DNA of 29,339 bases from a virus. The notes under the pieces are model-generated. The model searched no databases and was not told the DNA's origin. It was given only the letters and a program-made list of their open reading frames with translations. The stretch covers positions 1 through 29,339 of the IMG/VR virus record IMGVR_UViG_3300022222_000011. The stretch is one strand, 5' to 3'. Shown piece by piece: positions 1 to 7,554 of the stretch. Numbering within the stretch: position 1 is the stretch's first letter; the number at the start of each line of letters is the position of its first letter. The translations under genes and the position numbers were made by a program.

Positions 1-1098
1 AAAAGAAATACGATAGGCGCGGGCGAGAACGGGACGCCGGGTACATTTATTATTTACGGGGGGTTCTCGCCTCCGAATAACGGCTTAATATTTCAAACTC
101 CAGGCGGCGGGAACGTCGGACGTGAGGACGGCTTGAGCCCACAGCATGTTTTCGCTTTGCAGACGGTGAATATTGGAAAGCCCGTAGGTATCGGTATTCC
201 TGGAAATTCGCCGCAAACCTCTCGTGGTGGAGAATTAACTTTTACGGGAAAGCTTACGCGAGGCATCCAGCAAGCTGGGCATCTTACTTGGCGTGACGAC
301 TATTTTCAAATCGGGAGCGCTTGTTACGACACGAATCAATATTCTACCGGCATCATCGTTTTGAATGCGGACGTCTCTGGTTTATTCAACAACAATGGCA
401 ACGTGGGTTTTGCGGGTGGGCAGATCATTCTGGATAAGATTGACACTGCGGACGAAACTGGTTTGTGTAACGTCACGGGTGATGTGACCTTCGTTAATAG
501 CCCTTCCAATATTTGCGGCACTCCAAGTTCGAGCTACTCGGTTATCCCAACGTCTTGTGTTTTCCCTCCGACTTCGCAGGGGACTGTCACTGTCAATGGC
601 CCCCTCAAAATCATTCAGGAGCGGCCAAATATTGGAAGTATTACGAATCGCACCTATTCTATTTTTTCAAAAGACATAGACAATCTCGCTTCGATGAAAA
701 CCGGCTCGTTTTCGGTGAACGGCGGATCGATCTCTCCGTCTACGAATGATTACGTCGGCATCGTGGGCAACGTGAAGATCACTTCCGGCTCGCTTGCCAC
801 TACGCCGGTTACGATCTCGGTGAACGCAGACAATGCAATATTTAGCACTGTTGAGGATCGGGGTTATGTAGAATTCGTTTCGACTGATCCCGTGGCTGCG
901 AATAGGACGGTGATTTTGGGCATAGGCGTTCCTGGACAGAGAATTATATTTCGCAGGGCAGATCCTACGAATGCGATGGAAATTCTTGCGACAGCAAATC
1001 AAGTGCTTCGAGGGGATTGGATACCGGCAGATGGTGAGACGCTCTCTCTCGTCTCTGGGAGCGATGGTAAATGGTATGAGACCGGAAGAAGTCCTTGA
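1..1098 (+). CDS. Beta-rich probable virion/appendage protein, 5' truncated by the window edge
   Basis: The frame is open from the first base and has no ATG before the first recognisable residues, so the gene almost certainly begins upstream of the window; a TTG at 133 is the first alternative start. The visible part is about 365 residues. It is rich in Gly, Ser, Thr, Val, Asn and Ile in alternating patterns typical of beta-helical or beta-sandwich proteins. It ends with GKWYETGRSP, a C-terminal style often seen in phage fibre and appendage proteins. No catalytic motif is seen. It lies 29 bases before the large terminase gene. A role as a tail fibre, spike or other virion surface protein is inference from composition and context; it could be another beta-rich structural protein. 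Confidence 0.5.
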   Translation, partial: KRNTIGAGENGTPGTFIIYGGFSPPNNGLIFQTPGGGNVGREDGLSPQHVFALQTVNIGKPVGIGIPGNSPQTSRGGELTFTGKLTRGIQQAGHLTWRDDYFQIGSACYDTNQYSTGIIVLNADVSGLFNNNGNVGFAGGQIILDKIDTADETGLCNVTGDVTFVNSPSNICGTPSSSYSVIPTSCVFPPTSQGTVTVNGPLKIIQERPNIGSITNRTYSIFSKDIDNLASMKTGSFSVNGGSISPSTNDYVGIVGNVKITSGSLATTPVTISVNADNAIFSTVEDRGYVEFVSTDPVAANRTVILGIGVPGQRIIFRRADPTNAMEILATANQVLRGDWIPADGETLSLVSGSDGKWYETGRSP

Positions 1099-1127
1099 TT
1101 CGGTTTGATTAGGTCGAATTAGGTTTA

Positions 1128-2576
1128 ATGGAACTAAAAGCTGACCCATTCTTATCTCTTCCTCGCTTAGAGGAATTGATGCTCAAGACCGATCTCGGTT
1201 TCTTCGCCGAGGAAATGCTCGGCATTGAGATCTCCGATCACCACACTGAATGGTCTACCCTTGTCGCGAGACATCCCAGGCTCGCAATCGAAGCGCCCAG
1301 AGATCACGGCAAAAGTTTCTTTTTCTCATTCGCCTACGCAATCTGGCGATCCTACTACGCTTGGATACCGCCGATCCTCTACTCCGGTTTCAAGTCCATC
1401 CCCAAGATCTCGATGGGCTACATTTTTTCCAATACGCAGGATCAGGCGATTAAATTTCTAGAAATTATTCGTAACGAATTGGAAATGAATCCCAAGCTCC
1501 AGCATCTTGTCCCTGAGAAGAAAGATAATAACTGGAACAAGACCGAAATGCGGCTTTCCAATCGTGCAGTCCTTCGCGCGCGCGGTTGGGGGACATCGGT
1601 TCGAGGTGCGCATCCTTGCTGGGCGATTTGCGACGACGTACTAAACGACGAATCCATTTACTCTGAGATCACTAGGAAGAAACAGGTGGACTACTTCTTC
1701 TCGGCGGTCACTCCCATGATCGTGCCCGGCGGGCAGATCGTTGTGATCGGAACGCCCTTCCACGGGGAAGATCTCTACCAAAAACTTTCAGAAAATAAAT
1801 CCTACGTTTTCAAAAAGTATCCCGCACTCGACGCTTACGACCGTCCACTGTGGCCCACACGCTATACGAAGGAACATCTGCACTCGAAGCGGGACGAAGT
1901 GGGCTCGACCCGTTTCGCGAGAGAGTATCTCTGCGAGCCCGTGTCCGACGAGTCGAGTTTATTCCCTGAGAAGATCATCGCGGACTGCTACGACTTTCAG
2001 TACGAAATGCCCACGCACCTCACGCCCGAGGACAGAAAAAACCTCATGGTATTTACCGGCGTGGATCTCGCGCTCTCTTCGACCGTGGGCGCGGACTATA
2101 CGGTGATCACGACGCTTGGCGTTGATAAATTTAAAAACCGTTGGCTCTTGGACATCCGGCGCAAGAAGGGCCTCTCGATGACCGAACAGCTTCGCGAGAT
2201 TGAGGATGTCTACGTCAACTATCGTCCATTGAAAGTGTTGATCGAGGACAATGGTTTTCAGCGCGTATTCCGCGACGAGTTGGTGAAGAATACCGACATT
2301 CCGGTCGAGGGGTTCACTACGACGGCGCAGAATAAAAATAGCCTTGAGAAAGGCGTGCCGTCGCTTCAGATCTTATTTGAGAATAAAAAGTTTGTGATAC
2401 CACGCAAGACAGAGAGAGACAGGCGCATCACGGATTTTCTCATAAACGAGTTGAAGTGTTTCACTTGGCAGGATGGTAAGCTTCAGGGCTTGGGGGCTCA
2501 CGACGATTGCGTTATGTCACTCTGGATCGCATCGGAAGCGTGCAGCGCCTATCAATTTTCGTTTTCATTTGTGTAG
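1128..2576 (+). CDS. terL: Terminase large subunit (ATPase and nuclease)
   Basis: This is the DNA-packaging motor: an N-terminal ATPase pumps DNA into the prohead and a C-terminal RNase H-fold nuclease cuts the concatemer. At 482 residues it has the usual TerL length. A Walker A-like loop APRDHGKS is at residues 56-63. A Walker B-type stretch WAICDD is at 165-170, and a coupling motif VVIGTPFHG at 205-213. The nuclease acidic residues fit D313 (GVDLALS), E373/D374 (LIEDNGF) and D459/D460 (GAHDDC). The start has only a weak AGG four bases upstream, within a short repeat of ATTAGGT. No small terminase subunit is recognisable nearby; it may lie upstream of the window. The call is firm on family motifs and on the portal downstream. 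Confidence 0.95.
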   Translation: MELKADPFLSLPRLEELMLKTDLGFFAEEMLGIEISDHHTEWSTLVARHPRLAIEAPRDHGKSFFFSFAYAIWRSYYAWIPPILYSGFKSIPKISMGYIFSNTQDQAIKFLEIIRNELEMNPKLQHLVPEKKDNNWNKTEMRLSNRAVLRARGWGTSVRGAHPCWAICDDVLNDESIYSEITRKKQVDYFFSAVTPMIVPGGQIVVIGTPFHGEDLYQKLSENKSYVFKKYPALDAYDRPLWPTRYTKEHLHSKRDEVGSTRFAREYLCEPVSDESSLFPEKIIADCYDFQYEMPTHLTPEDRKNLMVFTGVDLALSSTVGADYTVITTLGVDKFKNRWLLDIRRKKGLSMTEQLREIEDVYVNYRPLKVLIEDNGFQRVFRDELVKNTDIPVEGFTTTAQNKNSLEKGVPSLQILFENKKFVIPRKTERDRRITDFLINELKCFTWQDGKLQGLGAHDDCVMSLWIASEACSAYQFSFSFV

Positions 2577-2585
2577 GGGGGTTTC

Positions 2586-3029
2586 ATGGAAAAGTTTTTA
2601 ATGAATCGACTGGCTAACTGTGGCAACAGCTTTCAGGGCAAGACGAAGCGCGTGCTCTGTGTTTGCTCGGCGGGACTGCTTCGGTCTCCCACGGCAGCGG
2701 AAGTGCTCTCGCGCGAGCCTTTCCACTACAACACGCGTGCAGCGGGCCTTTGCTCGGAGTTCGCGCTGATTCCGGTCGACGAAGTGCTTTTAGAATGGGC
2801 CGACGAGATCGTGTGCATGGAGGAAAGTCAGATCCACACATTACAGGAGCGCGTGAAGGCGAGTCGCACGACCATAAGGGATCTCAAGATTATCTGTCTT
2901 ATGATTGAGGACAGCTTCCCGTTCCGCGATCCGGAGCTACAAAAAATGATTAAGGAAAATTATTTGCGTGCTGCCGGAATAGACACCGAAGTCCGCACGG
3001 CGGGTTTGGCACAAAGGGAGGAAGTATGA
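2586..3029 (+). CDS. Low-molecular-weight protein-tyrosine-phosphatase-like protein (COG4551-like)
   Basis: The product has 147 residues. A phosphate-binding loop CSAGLLRS sits at residues 27-34, with the CX5R spacing of tyrosine phosphatases and strand VLCVCSA before it. Further on, WADEIVCMEES and FRDPELQKMI match the order of conserved segments I recall for the small predicted phosphatases of COG4551. Cys27 would be the nucleophile and Arg33 the phosphate binder. The terminal 25 residues do not belong to the core. It follows the terminase by 9 bases and overlaps the next gene by 4. The fold assignment is good. Substrate and activity are unknown; it might bind nucleotides or phospho-ligands rather than act on proteins. 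Confidence 0.75.
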   Translation: MEKFLMNRLANCGNSFQGKTKRVLCVCSAGLLRSPTAAEVLSREPFHYNTRAAGLCSEFALIPVDEVLLEWADEIVCMEESQIHTLQERVKASRTTIRDLKIICLMIEDSFPFRDPELQKMIKENYLRAAGIDTEVRTAGLAQREEV

Positions 3030-3211
3030 ATGGAAATAAATGGGCGATTGAAGTCTTGAAGCTGGAAGGCTTGAGCGAGGAATTAGACATCGCTGAGATC
3101 AAAGAAGTCCTAAAGTGTGCGGTGGAAGTTTTGAAGCGAGGGCCGGTAAGCTACCGTGGTGCGACCGTTCGGTACATCCCAAAGGCTAAAAAATCCGCGA
3201 AGGCACGATGA
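3026..3211 (+). CDS. Small hypothetical protein
   Basis: The product has 61 residues and is not recognised. It is predicted mainly helical in the first 40 residues (LEGLSEELDIAEIKEVL, then CAVEVLKRG) with a basic tail (PKAKKSAKAR). The ATG overlaps the phosphatase-like gene's stop as ATGA and is preceded by GGGAGGA, a strong ribosome site, so the gene is very likely translated and coupled. Its own stop overlaps the next start by the same ATGA arrangement. It could be a small adaptor or nucleic-acid-binding peptide, but nothing shows this directly. Confidence 0.65.
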   Translation: MNGNKWAIEVLKLEGLSEELDIAEIKEVLKCAVEVLKRGPVSYRGATVRYIPKAKKSAKAR

Positions 3212-3822
3212 CACTCAACCTCGGCACGATCAGTCACGGGATTAAAGAGCGAAAGAAGATTGCAGATTTTTACCCTTCGCCTCCTCATGTGACCGAGGCG
3301 CTAATGCGACGGGAGAAATTCGAGGGCCTGATCTGGGAATGCGCGAGTGGGGCGGGAGACATTTCTCGCGTGTTGGAACGAACCAACCCGGTCTTTTCGA
3401 GCGACATTCGTAAAGAGCCCGAGGTGTACGGGCGAAAGGGGATGAATTTCCTACTTTCCAATCGGGACAAAGTTCCCAACATCGTCACCAATCCGCCTTT
3501 CATGAAGGCGGTCGATTTTGTGATTCATGCGAAGCGTCGAGCGGATAAGAAAATTGCGATGCTTTTGCCTTTGGCGTTTCTCGAAGGGCGCGAAAGATTT
3601 GTCGAACGGATCTTTAATCACTCGGCATTTCCGCTGAAGAAAGTATACGTTTTCTGCAAGCGGCCAGAGTTCAAGCGTGGTGGGGTGAGCGGCGATAATG
3701 GAATGATGGTTGGAATTGCGTGGTTTGTTTGGGAGAAGGGGTGGACGGAAGCGCCGACCGTAGGTTGGATTCCGCCGGACGAGGGGATGAAAATTGCGGG
3801 GAAGAGGAGAAGGAAGAAGTGA
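3208..3822 (+). CDS. DNA adenine methyltransferase-like protein
   Basis: The 204-residue product resembles small phage N6-adenine methyltransferase-fold proteins. The segment IWECASGAGDISRVL (about residues 48-62) fits the S-adenosylmethionine-binding motif I. SSDIRKEP, a little further on, fits the acidic second strand. TNPPF (about 95-99) is the NPPF/Y catalytic motif IV. The N-terminal FYPSPPHVTEAL is typical of such phage proteins. The C-terminus is basic (GKRRRKK). No separate target-recognition domain is apparent, as in many short phage enzymes. It overlaps its neighbours by 4 bases on both sides. Likely role: methylating phage DNA against host restriction, or an enzyme-like relic. The recognition sequence cannot be inferred. 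Confidence 0.75.
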   Translation: MTLNLGTISHGIKERKKIADFYPSPPHVTEALMRREKFEGLIWECASGAGDISRVLERTNPVFSSDIRKEPEVYGRKGMNFLLSNRDKVPNIVTNPPFMKAVDFVIHAKRRADKKIAMLLPLAFLEGRERFVERIFNHSAFPLKKVYVFCKRPEFKRGGVSGDNGMMVGIAWFVWEKGWTEAPTVGWIPPDEGMKIAGKRRRKK

Positions 3823-3959
3823 CAAAGAAAATGAGCGCGCAAGACAAAGCCGATGTGAAACTTGCTGTCAAAAGATTGGCGTCAATTGACGAATCGAATC
3901 CTTTCAAACGCACGATCCCCTGGAAACAGGTAAAGAGCCGGTTGAAGAAGAAAAGGTAA
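3819..3959 (+). CDS. Small basic hypothetical protein
   Basis: A 46-codon frame starts at GTG, overlapping the methylase stop as GTGA, after a purine-rich GAGGAGAAGGAAGAA stretch that offers a ribosome site. An internal ATG (3831) is an alternative start. The product is strongly basic, with KQVKSRLKKKR at its end and a central segment SIDESNPFKRTIPWK. The segment resembles small Arc/antitoxin-adjacent or toxin-linked phage peptides only loosely, so no family is claimed. An in-frame extension upstream to 3720 would overlap the methylase gene by about 100 bases and is unlikely. Confidence 0.5.
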   Translation: MTKKMSAQDKADVKLAVKRLASIDESNPFKRTIPWKQVKSRLKKKR

Positions 3960-3976
3960 GACTGTAAAATAAAAGG

Positions 3977-4237
3977 ATGGGCCACGACGAATTCATCGAA
4001 AGGGCCTTCCAATATCTCAACCGACATCTTGATCCTGACATAAAGAGAAAACTTCCGCCCGGCGTCACGAGAGAAATTCTGCGATGCCTGTCGGTGTGGA
4101 TTCTGCAAAAAGGTTTTTCGGAGCGAATAGCGGAGAAGGGTGAACCGCCCGGCGGTTTAAGTTACCAGGATTTTAGTGACATGATTGATGAGACGAATGC
4201 GCGAAAGCGTTTGAAACGGACCAGCAATCCTGATTAA
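3977..4237 (+). CDS. Small hypothetical protein
   Basis: The product has 86 residues with alternating helix-like segments (DEFIERAFQYLNRHL, TREILRCLSVWILQKGF, YQDFSDMIDETNARKRL) and an acidic/basic mix. It is not recognised. The AAAAGG directly before the ATG is too close for a normal ribosome site, so initiation may be weak or may depend on the preceding gene, which stops 17 bases upstream. It lies between the small basic gene and the cold-shock gene in the accessory block. Confidence 0.55.
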   Translation: MGHDEFIERAFQYLNRHLDPDIKRKLPPGVTREILRCLSVWILQKGFSERIAEKGEPPGGLSYQDFSDMIDETNARKRLKRTSNPD

Positions 4238-4263
4238 ATCCTCACATTCCTAGAAAGTGATCT

Positions 4264-4524
4264 ATGACGGGCAAGTGTATTTGGTTCGACGTGCAAAAGG
4301 GCTATGGGTTTCTGCGAGCAGAAAACGGAGCCGAATACTTTGTCCACTATTCTAAGATCCTCGCGCCTCTCGGAGAATTCCGTCTACTGATTGAGGGTGA
4401 AGATGTTGAGTTCGAGCCCATGGAAGTAGAACGGGGCACCACAAAAAAGTTACAAGCAAACAGCGTTAAACGACTTGGGGGACACGATGAGGATTCTGGA
4501 AAAGGTCCAGGCGACACTTTCTGA
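4264..4524 (+). CDS. Cold-shock-domain nucleic-acid-binding protein
   Basis: The 86-residue protein carries a cold-shock domain (OB fold binding single-stranded RNA or DNA). The start GKCIWFDVQKGYGF (residues 3-16) contains RNP1-like KGYGF at 12-16, and YFVHYS at 25-30 is RNP2-like. VEFEPMEVERGTTKKLQANSV matches the final strands. It differs from host CspA-type proteins by IW in place of the usual VKW, and by a charged C-terminal tail after residue 70. It overlaps the next gene by 38 bases. A role as an RNA chaperone or antiterminator during infection is plausible from family knowledge, and placement next to a phage sigma factor suggests gene-expression control. Confidence 0.88.
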   Translation: MTGKCIWFDVQKGYGFLRAENGAEYFVHYSKILAPLGEFRLLIEGEDVEFEPMEVERGTTKKLQANSVKRLGGHDEDSGKGPGDTF

Positions 4525-4837
4525 GGACGATGTAAATGATCCGAAGCAGATTCGCTTTTCGCAAATTTACGAGAACGTAGATCTCACGCAGTTGAAGGAA
4601 TGCCTTCAGCGCGTCGAGAGTTTTCCGATTGGATCGCATTCCATTGGGATGGGAAATATTGCCCAAGGGCGCTGGTTATTTCTCAAGGCCGATAAGGACA
4701 TCGGGGTCTCGATCAATAGCGGGACGGTGCTCACGCTTCGCGCTGGAAAAGCGACGATGATGTGGGTGAATTTCACGTCGCTCGATTTGGTTGTGTCGGT
4801 CGTAACCGTAGTAACACTTCTTGTTGCAGGCGAATGA
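4487..4837 (+). CDS. Small beta-rich protein, possible minor virion protein
   Basis: The product has 116 residues. ATG 4487 is preceded by GGGGGA at suitable distance; a TTG at 4475 is a less likely start. After a helical N-terminus, the C-terminal half alternates hydrophobic and small residues (GRWLFLKADKDIGVSI, TVLTLRAGKATMMWVNF), as in compact beta-sandwich phage proteins. It ends VVSVVTVVTLLVAG. It loosely resembles the layout of the 21249 gene product, a small head-region protein. I do not recognise a named family. It overlaps the cold-shock gene by 38 bases and the sigma gene by 4. Confidence 0.6.
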   Translation: MRILEKVQATLSEDDVNDPKQIRFSQIYENVDLTQLKECLQRVESFPIGSHSIGMGNIAQGRWLFLKADKDIGVSINSGTVLTLRAGKATMMWVNFTSLDLVVSVVTVVTLLVAGE

Positions 4838-5532
4838 ACAAGGAAATAGTGCGATGGATCAAGATCGTGGTTCTCACGACCTTGCGGGAGAAGAACCTCG
4901 CGAAGATGGACATTCCCACGCTTATCTCTTGCGGGATGCTGGGGTATGCCCAAGCACTGAAGCGTTACGATCCCACGAGGGGAGTGAAGTTCAAGACGTT
5001 CGCGGAGTATCGGATCAAGGGCGCGGTCTTAGACGAGGTGCGCAAGATGATCGGGGACGAGCGGTGCAAGAATCCGCGACCGAGACGCATTGAGGACTTC
5101 AACTACGATCTGATCTCAGATAACGGCCACACGCAATCCACGATTGAATCCCTCCTCGACTTTGAAACCTTCCTCAACTTAGTTCCCCTGACCGAGCGTG
5201 AATTAAAGATCTTGGACTGCCGGATCAACGGGATGAATCTGCGTGAGATTGCACGCCAATTTAACTTCTCCGAATCGCGCGCCTCGCAACTTCTTGCGAA
5301 AATAAAGAAGATCATCTTCGTCTGGTATCGAGAAGAAATGGGTTTGAAATTTGGTTTAATCATCCGTCTTTGCCCTTCCTGTAATAATGAGAACTGTCTC
5401 TCCGATAAGATCCAGGAATTCCGCTGTGATATATGCGACGTGCCACTTATCATGGTCGAGGGCGTGCCGGTCTTAACTCAGTCTGAAAGTGAATCGAATG
5501 ATGGATATTCTCGAAACCGCGTCTATTCTTGA
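4834..5532 (+). CDS. Phage sigma-70-family factor (FliA/WhiG-like) with C-terminal zinc ribbon
   Basis: The 232-residue protein starts at an ATG overlapping the upstream stop as ATGA. Residues about 28-72 are a region 2: YDPTRGVKFKTFAEYRIKGA at 45-64, then VLDEVRK. This is very close to the region 2.3-2.4 signature of FliA/SigD/WhiG factors. Residues 119-161 are region 4, with LTERELKILDCRINGMNLRE and a helix-turn-helix FSESRASQLLAKIKK. The stretch between is short, so region 3 seems reduced or missing. The tail adds a C2-C2 zinc ribbon with C180, C183, C198 and C201, unusual for this class. It would bind host RNA polymerase core and redirect it to phage promoters; a matching candidate lies at 16626. 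It has no visible anti-sigma partner. Confidence 0.9.
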   Translation: MNKEIVRWIKIVVLTTLREKNLAKMDIPTLISCGMLGYAQALKRYDPTRGVKFKTFAEYRIKGAVLDEVRKMIGDERCKNPRPRRIEDFNYDLISDNGHTQSTIESLLDFETFLNLVPLTERELKILDCRINGMNLREIARQFNFSESRASQLLAKIKKIIFVWYREEMGLKFGLIIRLCPSCNNENCLSDKIQEFRCDICDVPLIMVEGVPVLTQSESESNDGYSRNRVYS

Positions 5533-7543
5533 CGAGCATATTGAAAAGGCGGCGAAGAAAGCCTTTCTCGAAAAGGGCGTAACCTTCGATCCGTCGAACC
5601 CGCATTTGATGGGCGGTGATTCCAGTTACTACTCCCCCTATCTCGAACTCGCAGACGGCGGCTTCGTGCCGTTTCCGGTCCAGCATTGGAAGGATCAGGG
5701 CAGGGACGAGAACGCTTATAACACGACGCGACAATTCTACCAGGACGCTGGCGAGCGCTTCAAGCCGGTGGAAGAGGCCGTGCGCGCATTTCGTGGCTTC
5801 GGCAAGTCTATCGACACGCTCTTTAAAGCGCTCCCCGTGCCCATAGGAACGATCCACACCTACGCCGATGGGGTGAAGTACAAAAAGATGAAAGAGGGCC
5901 AGTGGCTCCCGGTCAGATCGCCAAATACGCCCGCGTTTGATCATCCCAGCGAAGGCAAACGTAAGAAGGCGAGTCTTGAGATCGATACTCATGCGCAAAA
6001 GGTGAAGGCAATTCAGGACGAGCAGAAAAAGCGCAAGGAAACGCACGCGCTCGTCCATACGACCAAGAAGGAAGTCCTTCGCCACGTTCGCACGGCTCTC
6101 GGCAAAACAATTCCGCCCGAGGCAAAACAGCATTTCGATCTTAGACGTCGCACTCCCGGCTCGCAGGCAAAGACTGCGGCCACGAAAACTAAAGCAGGCG
6201 AGGACGATGGGAAGGCTGCGACCGTACTCGCAGGGCTACAGGAAAAGGTTAAGCGTTTAGGAAAAGGGGAAGGCCGAGAAGTGAAACTCGCAGAGGCGGA
6301 AGTGAAAACACTTCTCGAATCTGGGAAGTACGCGCTTATTTCGGCGGGGAAGAATCCGGCGAATCGTGAAGACCGCAAGATGTCGCAAGCCGACATCAAG
6401 GCTCGTTACGCTTTGCTGCGAAGAGATTTGGTTTCGGACGGTTTCGCATTCTCGAAGGTGAAGGGTCACTATCAGGGCACCGAGGACAGTTTCTTAGTAA
6501 TGGTCCACGATGCCGACAAGGAACACATCAAAAGTCTGGGCAAAAAATATAAGCAGGATTCGGTGATCTATTCCGAGGGCGGGAAGCACGAACTGCATTA
6601 CACGACCGGGAATGACAAACTTGTGGGCGAGGACGGTGAGACGATGAAGTCCACGTCCGAGCAGTACATGGAGGGCGAGCCCCCGCCTCCGCATTACGTT
6701 CCCGAGAGAAAAGAATTACACAATAAAATTATAAAAAATTTTTTGAGTAAAACCCAGAAGGCGACCGGCAAACCTGTGGCGGTGATTACTGGCGGAGGAA
6801 GTGGTTCGGGAAAATCTACCGTCATTAAGCATATGATGGGACAGGGCGGTCTTGGAAAAGACTTGGTCCATGTCGATGCTGACGAGATCAAGAAACATAT
6901 TCCCGAGTATCAAGAAGGCGTTGCCAAGAAGGACGAAAAGACTGCCGCTTTTGTCCACGACGAATCCTCGCACGTTACGTCGGAAATGATTAACCAGTCG
7001 GTCAAAGACGGGAAAAATTTTCTTTACGATTCTACTTTTTCCAACACTGCAAAATTTGAAAAGCTGATCGGGCATCTAAAGTCCAACGGCTATCACGTCC
7101 ACATTGTTTACGCAGACCTCCCGCCTGAAGAGGCGGAGAAGAGAGCGACCCAACGTGCGGCGAAGTCTGGCAGGAAAGTCCCTACGGACACGATTCGCTC
7201 CACGCATAAAAATGCGCTGAACTCTCTCAACAAGCTGCACCATCTGGCGGACAGCGTTTCGGTTTATTCCACGATGGGCGAGCCGAAACGAGTGTATCAT
7301 CGTGAGCCTGGGGCAAAAGAAGTGGACGATCAGGGGATGCAGGAAATGCGTAAGCGCGGACATTTGATCAAATCCGAAGCCGGTGACGGCGAGGACGAGG
7401 GAACGCCAATGGGCGGAGAAAAAGATTTGCTCGATAAGATCGACACAGCCTTCCGGTCGGGCAAGTCCGGTGACGAAGAAATTTCGGACGTTGTTGATGA
7501 AGGCGTGTCGTATGACGAATATCCCGGTGGGGAAAAATCTTAA
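5498..7543 (+). CDS. Polyvalent-type protein with zeta-toxin-family kinase domain
   Basis: The 681-residue multidomain protein may start at ATG 5498 (weak GAAAG 8 bases upstream), GTG 5489 or ATG 5501; it overlaps the sigma gene. Residues 122-143 hold the YKDG-style module GVKYKKMKEGQWLPV, followed by a long charged helical region. Residues about 262-370 (LLESGKYALISAGKNP...EDSFLVMV...GKKYKQDSVIYSE) resemble a DUF3293-like domain. Residues about 400-610 are a zeta-toxin-family P-loop kinase: Walker A GGGSGSGKST at 432-441, then HVDADEIKKHIPEY and FLYDSTFSN. Family members phosphorylate UDP-N-acetylglucosamine or related small molecules. No epsilon antitoxin is seen. Position before the portal fits proteins injected with phage DNA, an inference from polyvalent-protein literature. 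Confidence 0.82.
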   Translation: MMDILETASILDEHIEKAAKKAFLEKGVTFDPSNPHLMGGDSSYYSPYLELADGGFVPFPVQHWKDQGRDENAYNTTRQFYQDAGERFKPVEEAVRAFRGFGKSIDTLFKALPVPIGTIHTYADGVKYKKMKEGQWLPVRSPNTPAFDHPSEGKRKKASLEIDTHAQKVKAIQDEQKKRKETHALVHTTKKEVLRHVRTALGKTIPPEAKQHFDLRRRTPGSQAKTAATKTKAGEDDGKAATVLAGLQEKVKRLGKGEGREVKLAEAEVKTLLESGKYALISAGKNPANREDRKMSQADIKARYALLRRDLVSDGFAFSKVKGHYQGTEDSFLVMVHDADKEHIKSLGKKYKQDSVIYSEGGKHELHYTTGNDKLVGEDGETMKSTSEQYMEGEPPPPHYVPERKELHNKIIKNFLSKTQKATGKPVAVITGGGSGSGKSTVIKHMMGQGGLGKDLVHVDADEIKKHIPEYQEGVAKKDEKTAAFVHDESSHVTSEMINQSVKDGKNFLYDSTFSNTAKFEKLIGHLKSNGYHVHIVYADLPPEEAEKRATQRAAKSGRKVPTDTIRSTHKNALNSLNKLHHLADSVSVYSTMGEPKRVYHREPGAKEVDDQGMQEMRKRGHLIKSEAGDGEDEGTPMGGEKDLLDKIDTAFRSGKSGDEEISDVVDEGVSYDEYPGGEKS

Positions 7544-7554
7544 AAGGAGAAACA

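Noticed and set aside
1225-1461. Extra plus-strand frames inside the terminase gene
   Set aside because: Short, Ser/Arg-rich, no ribosome site and covered by the clear terminase frame.
3720-3818. Upstream extension of the small basic gene
   Set aside because: It would overlap the methylase-like gene by about 100 bases and adds an odd Gly/Asp/Arg stretch; the GTGA-coupled start at 3819 fits the pattern of neighbouring genes.
4762-4833. Upstream extension of the sigma factor gene
   Set aside because: The added residues (Cys/Arg-rich) do not resemble sigma region 1 and overlap the preceding gene; ATG 4834 in an ATGA overlap is the better start.
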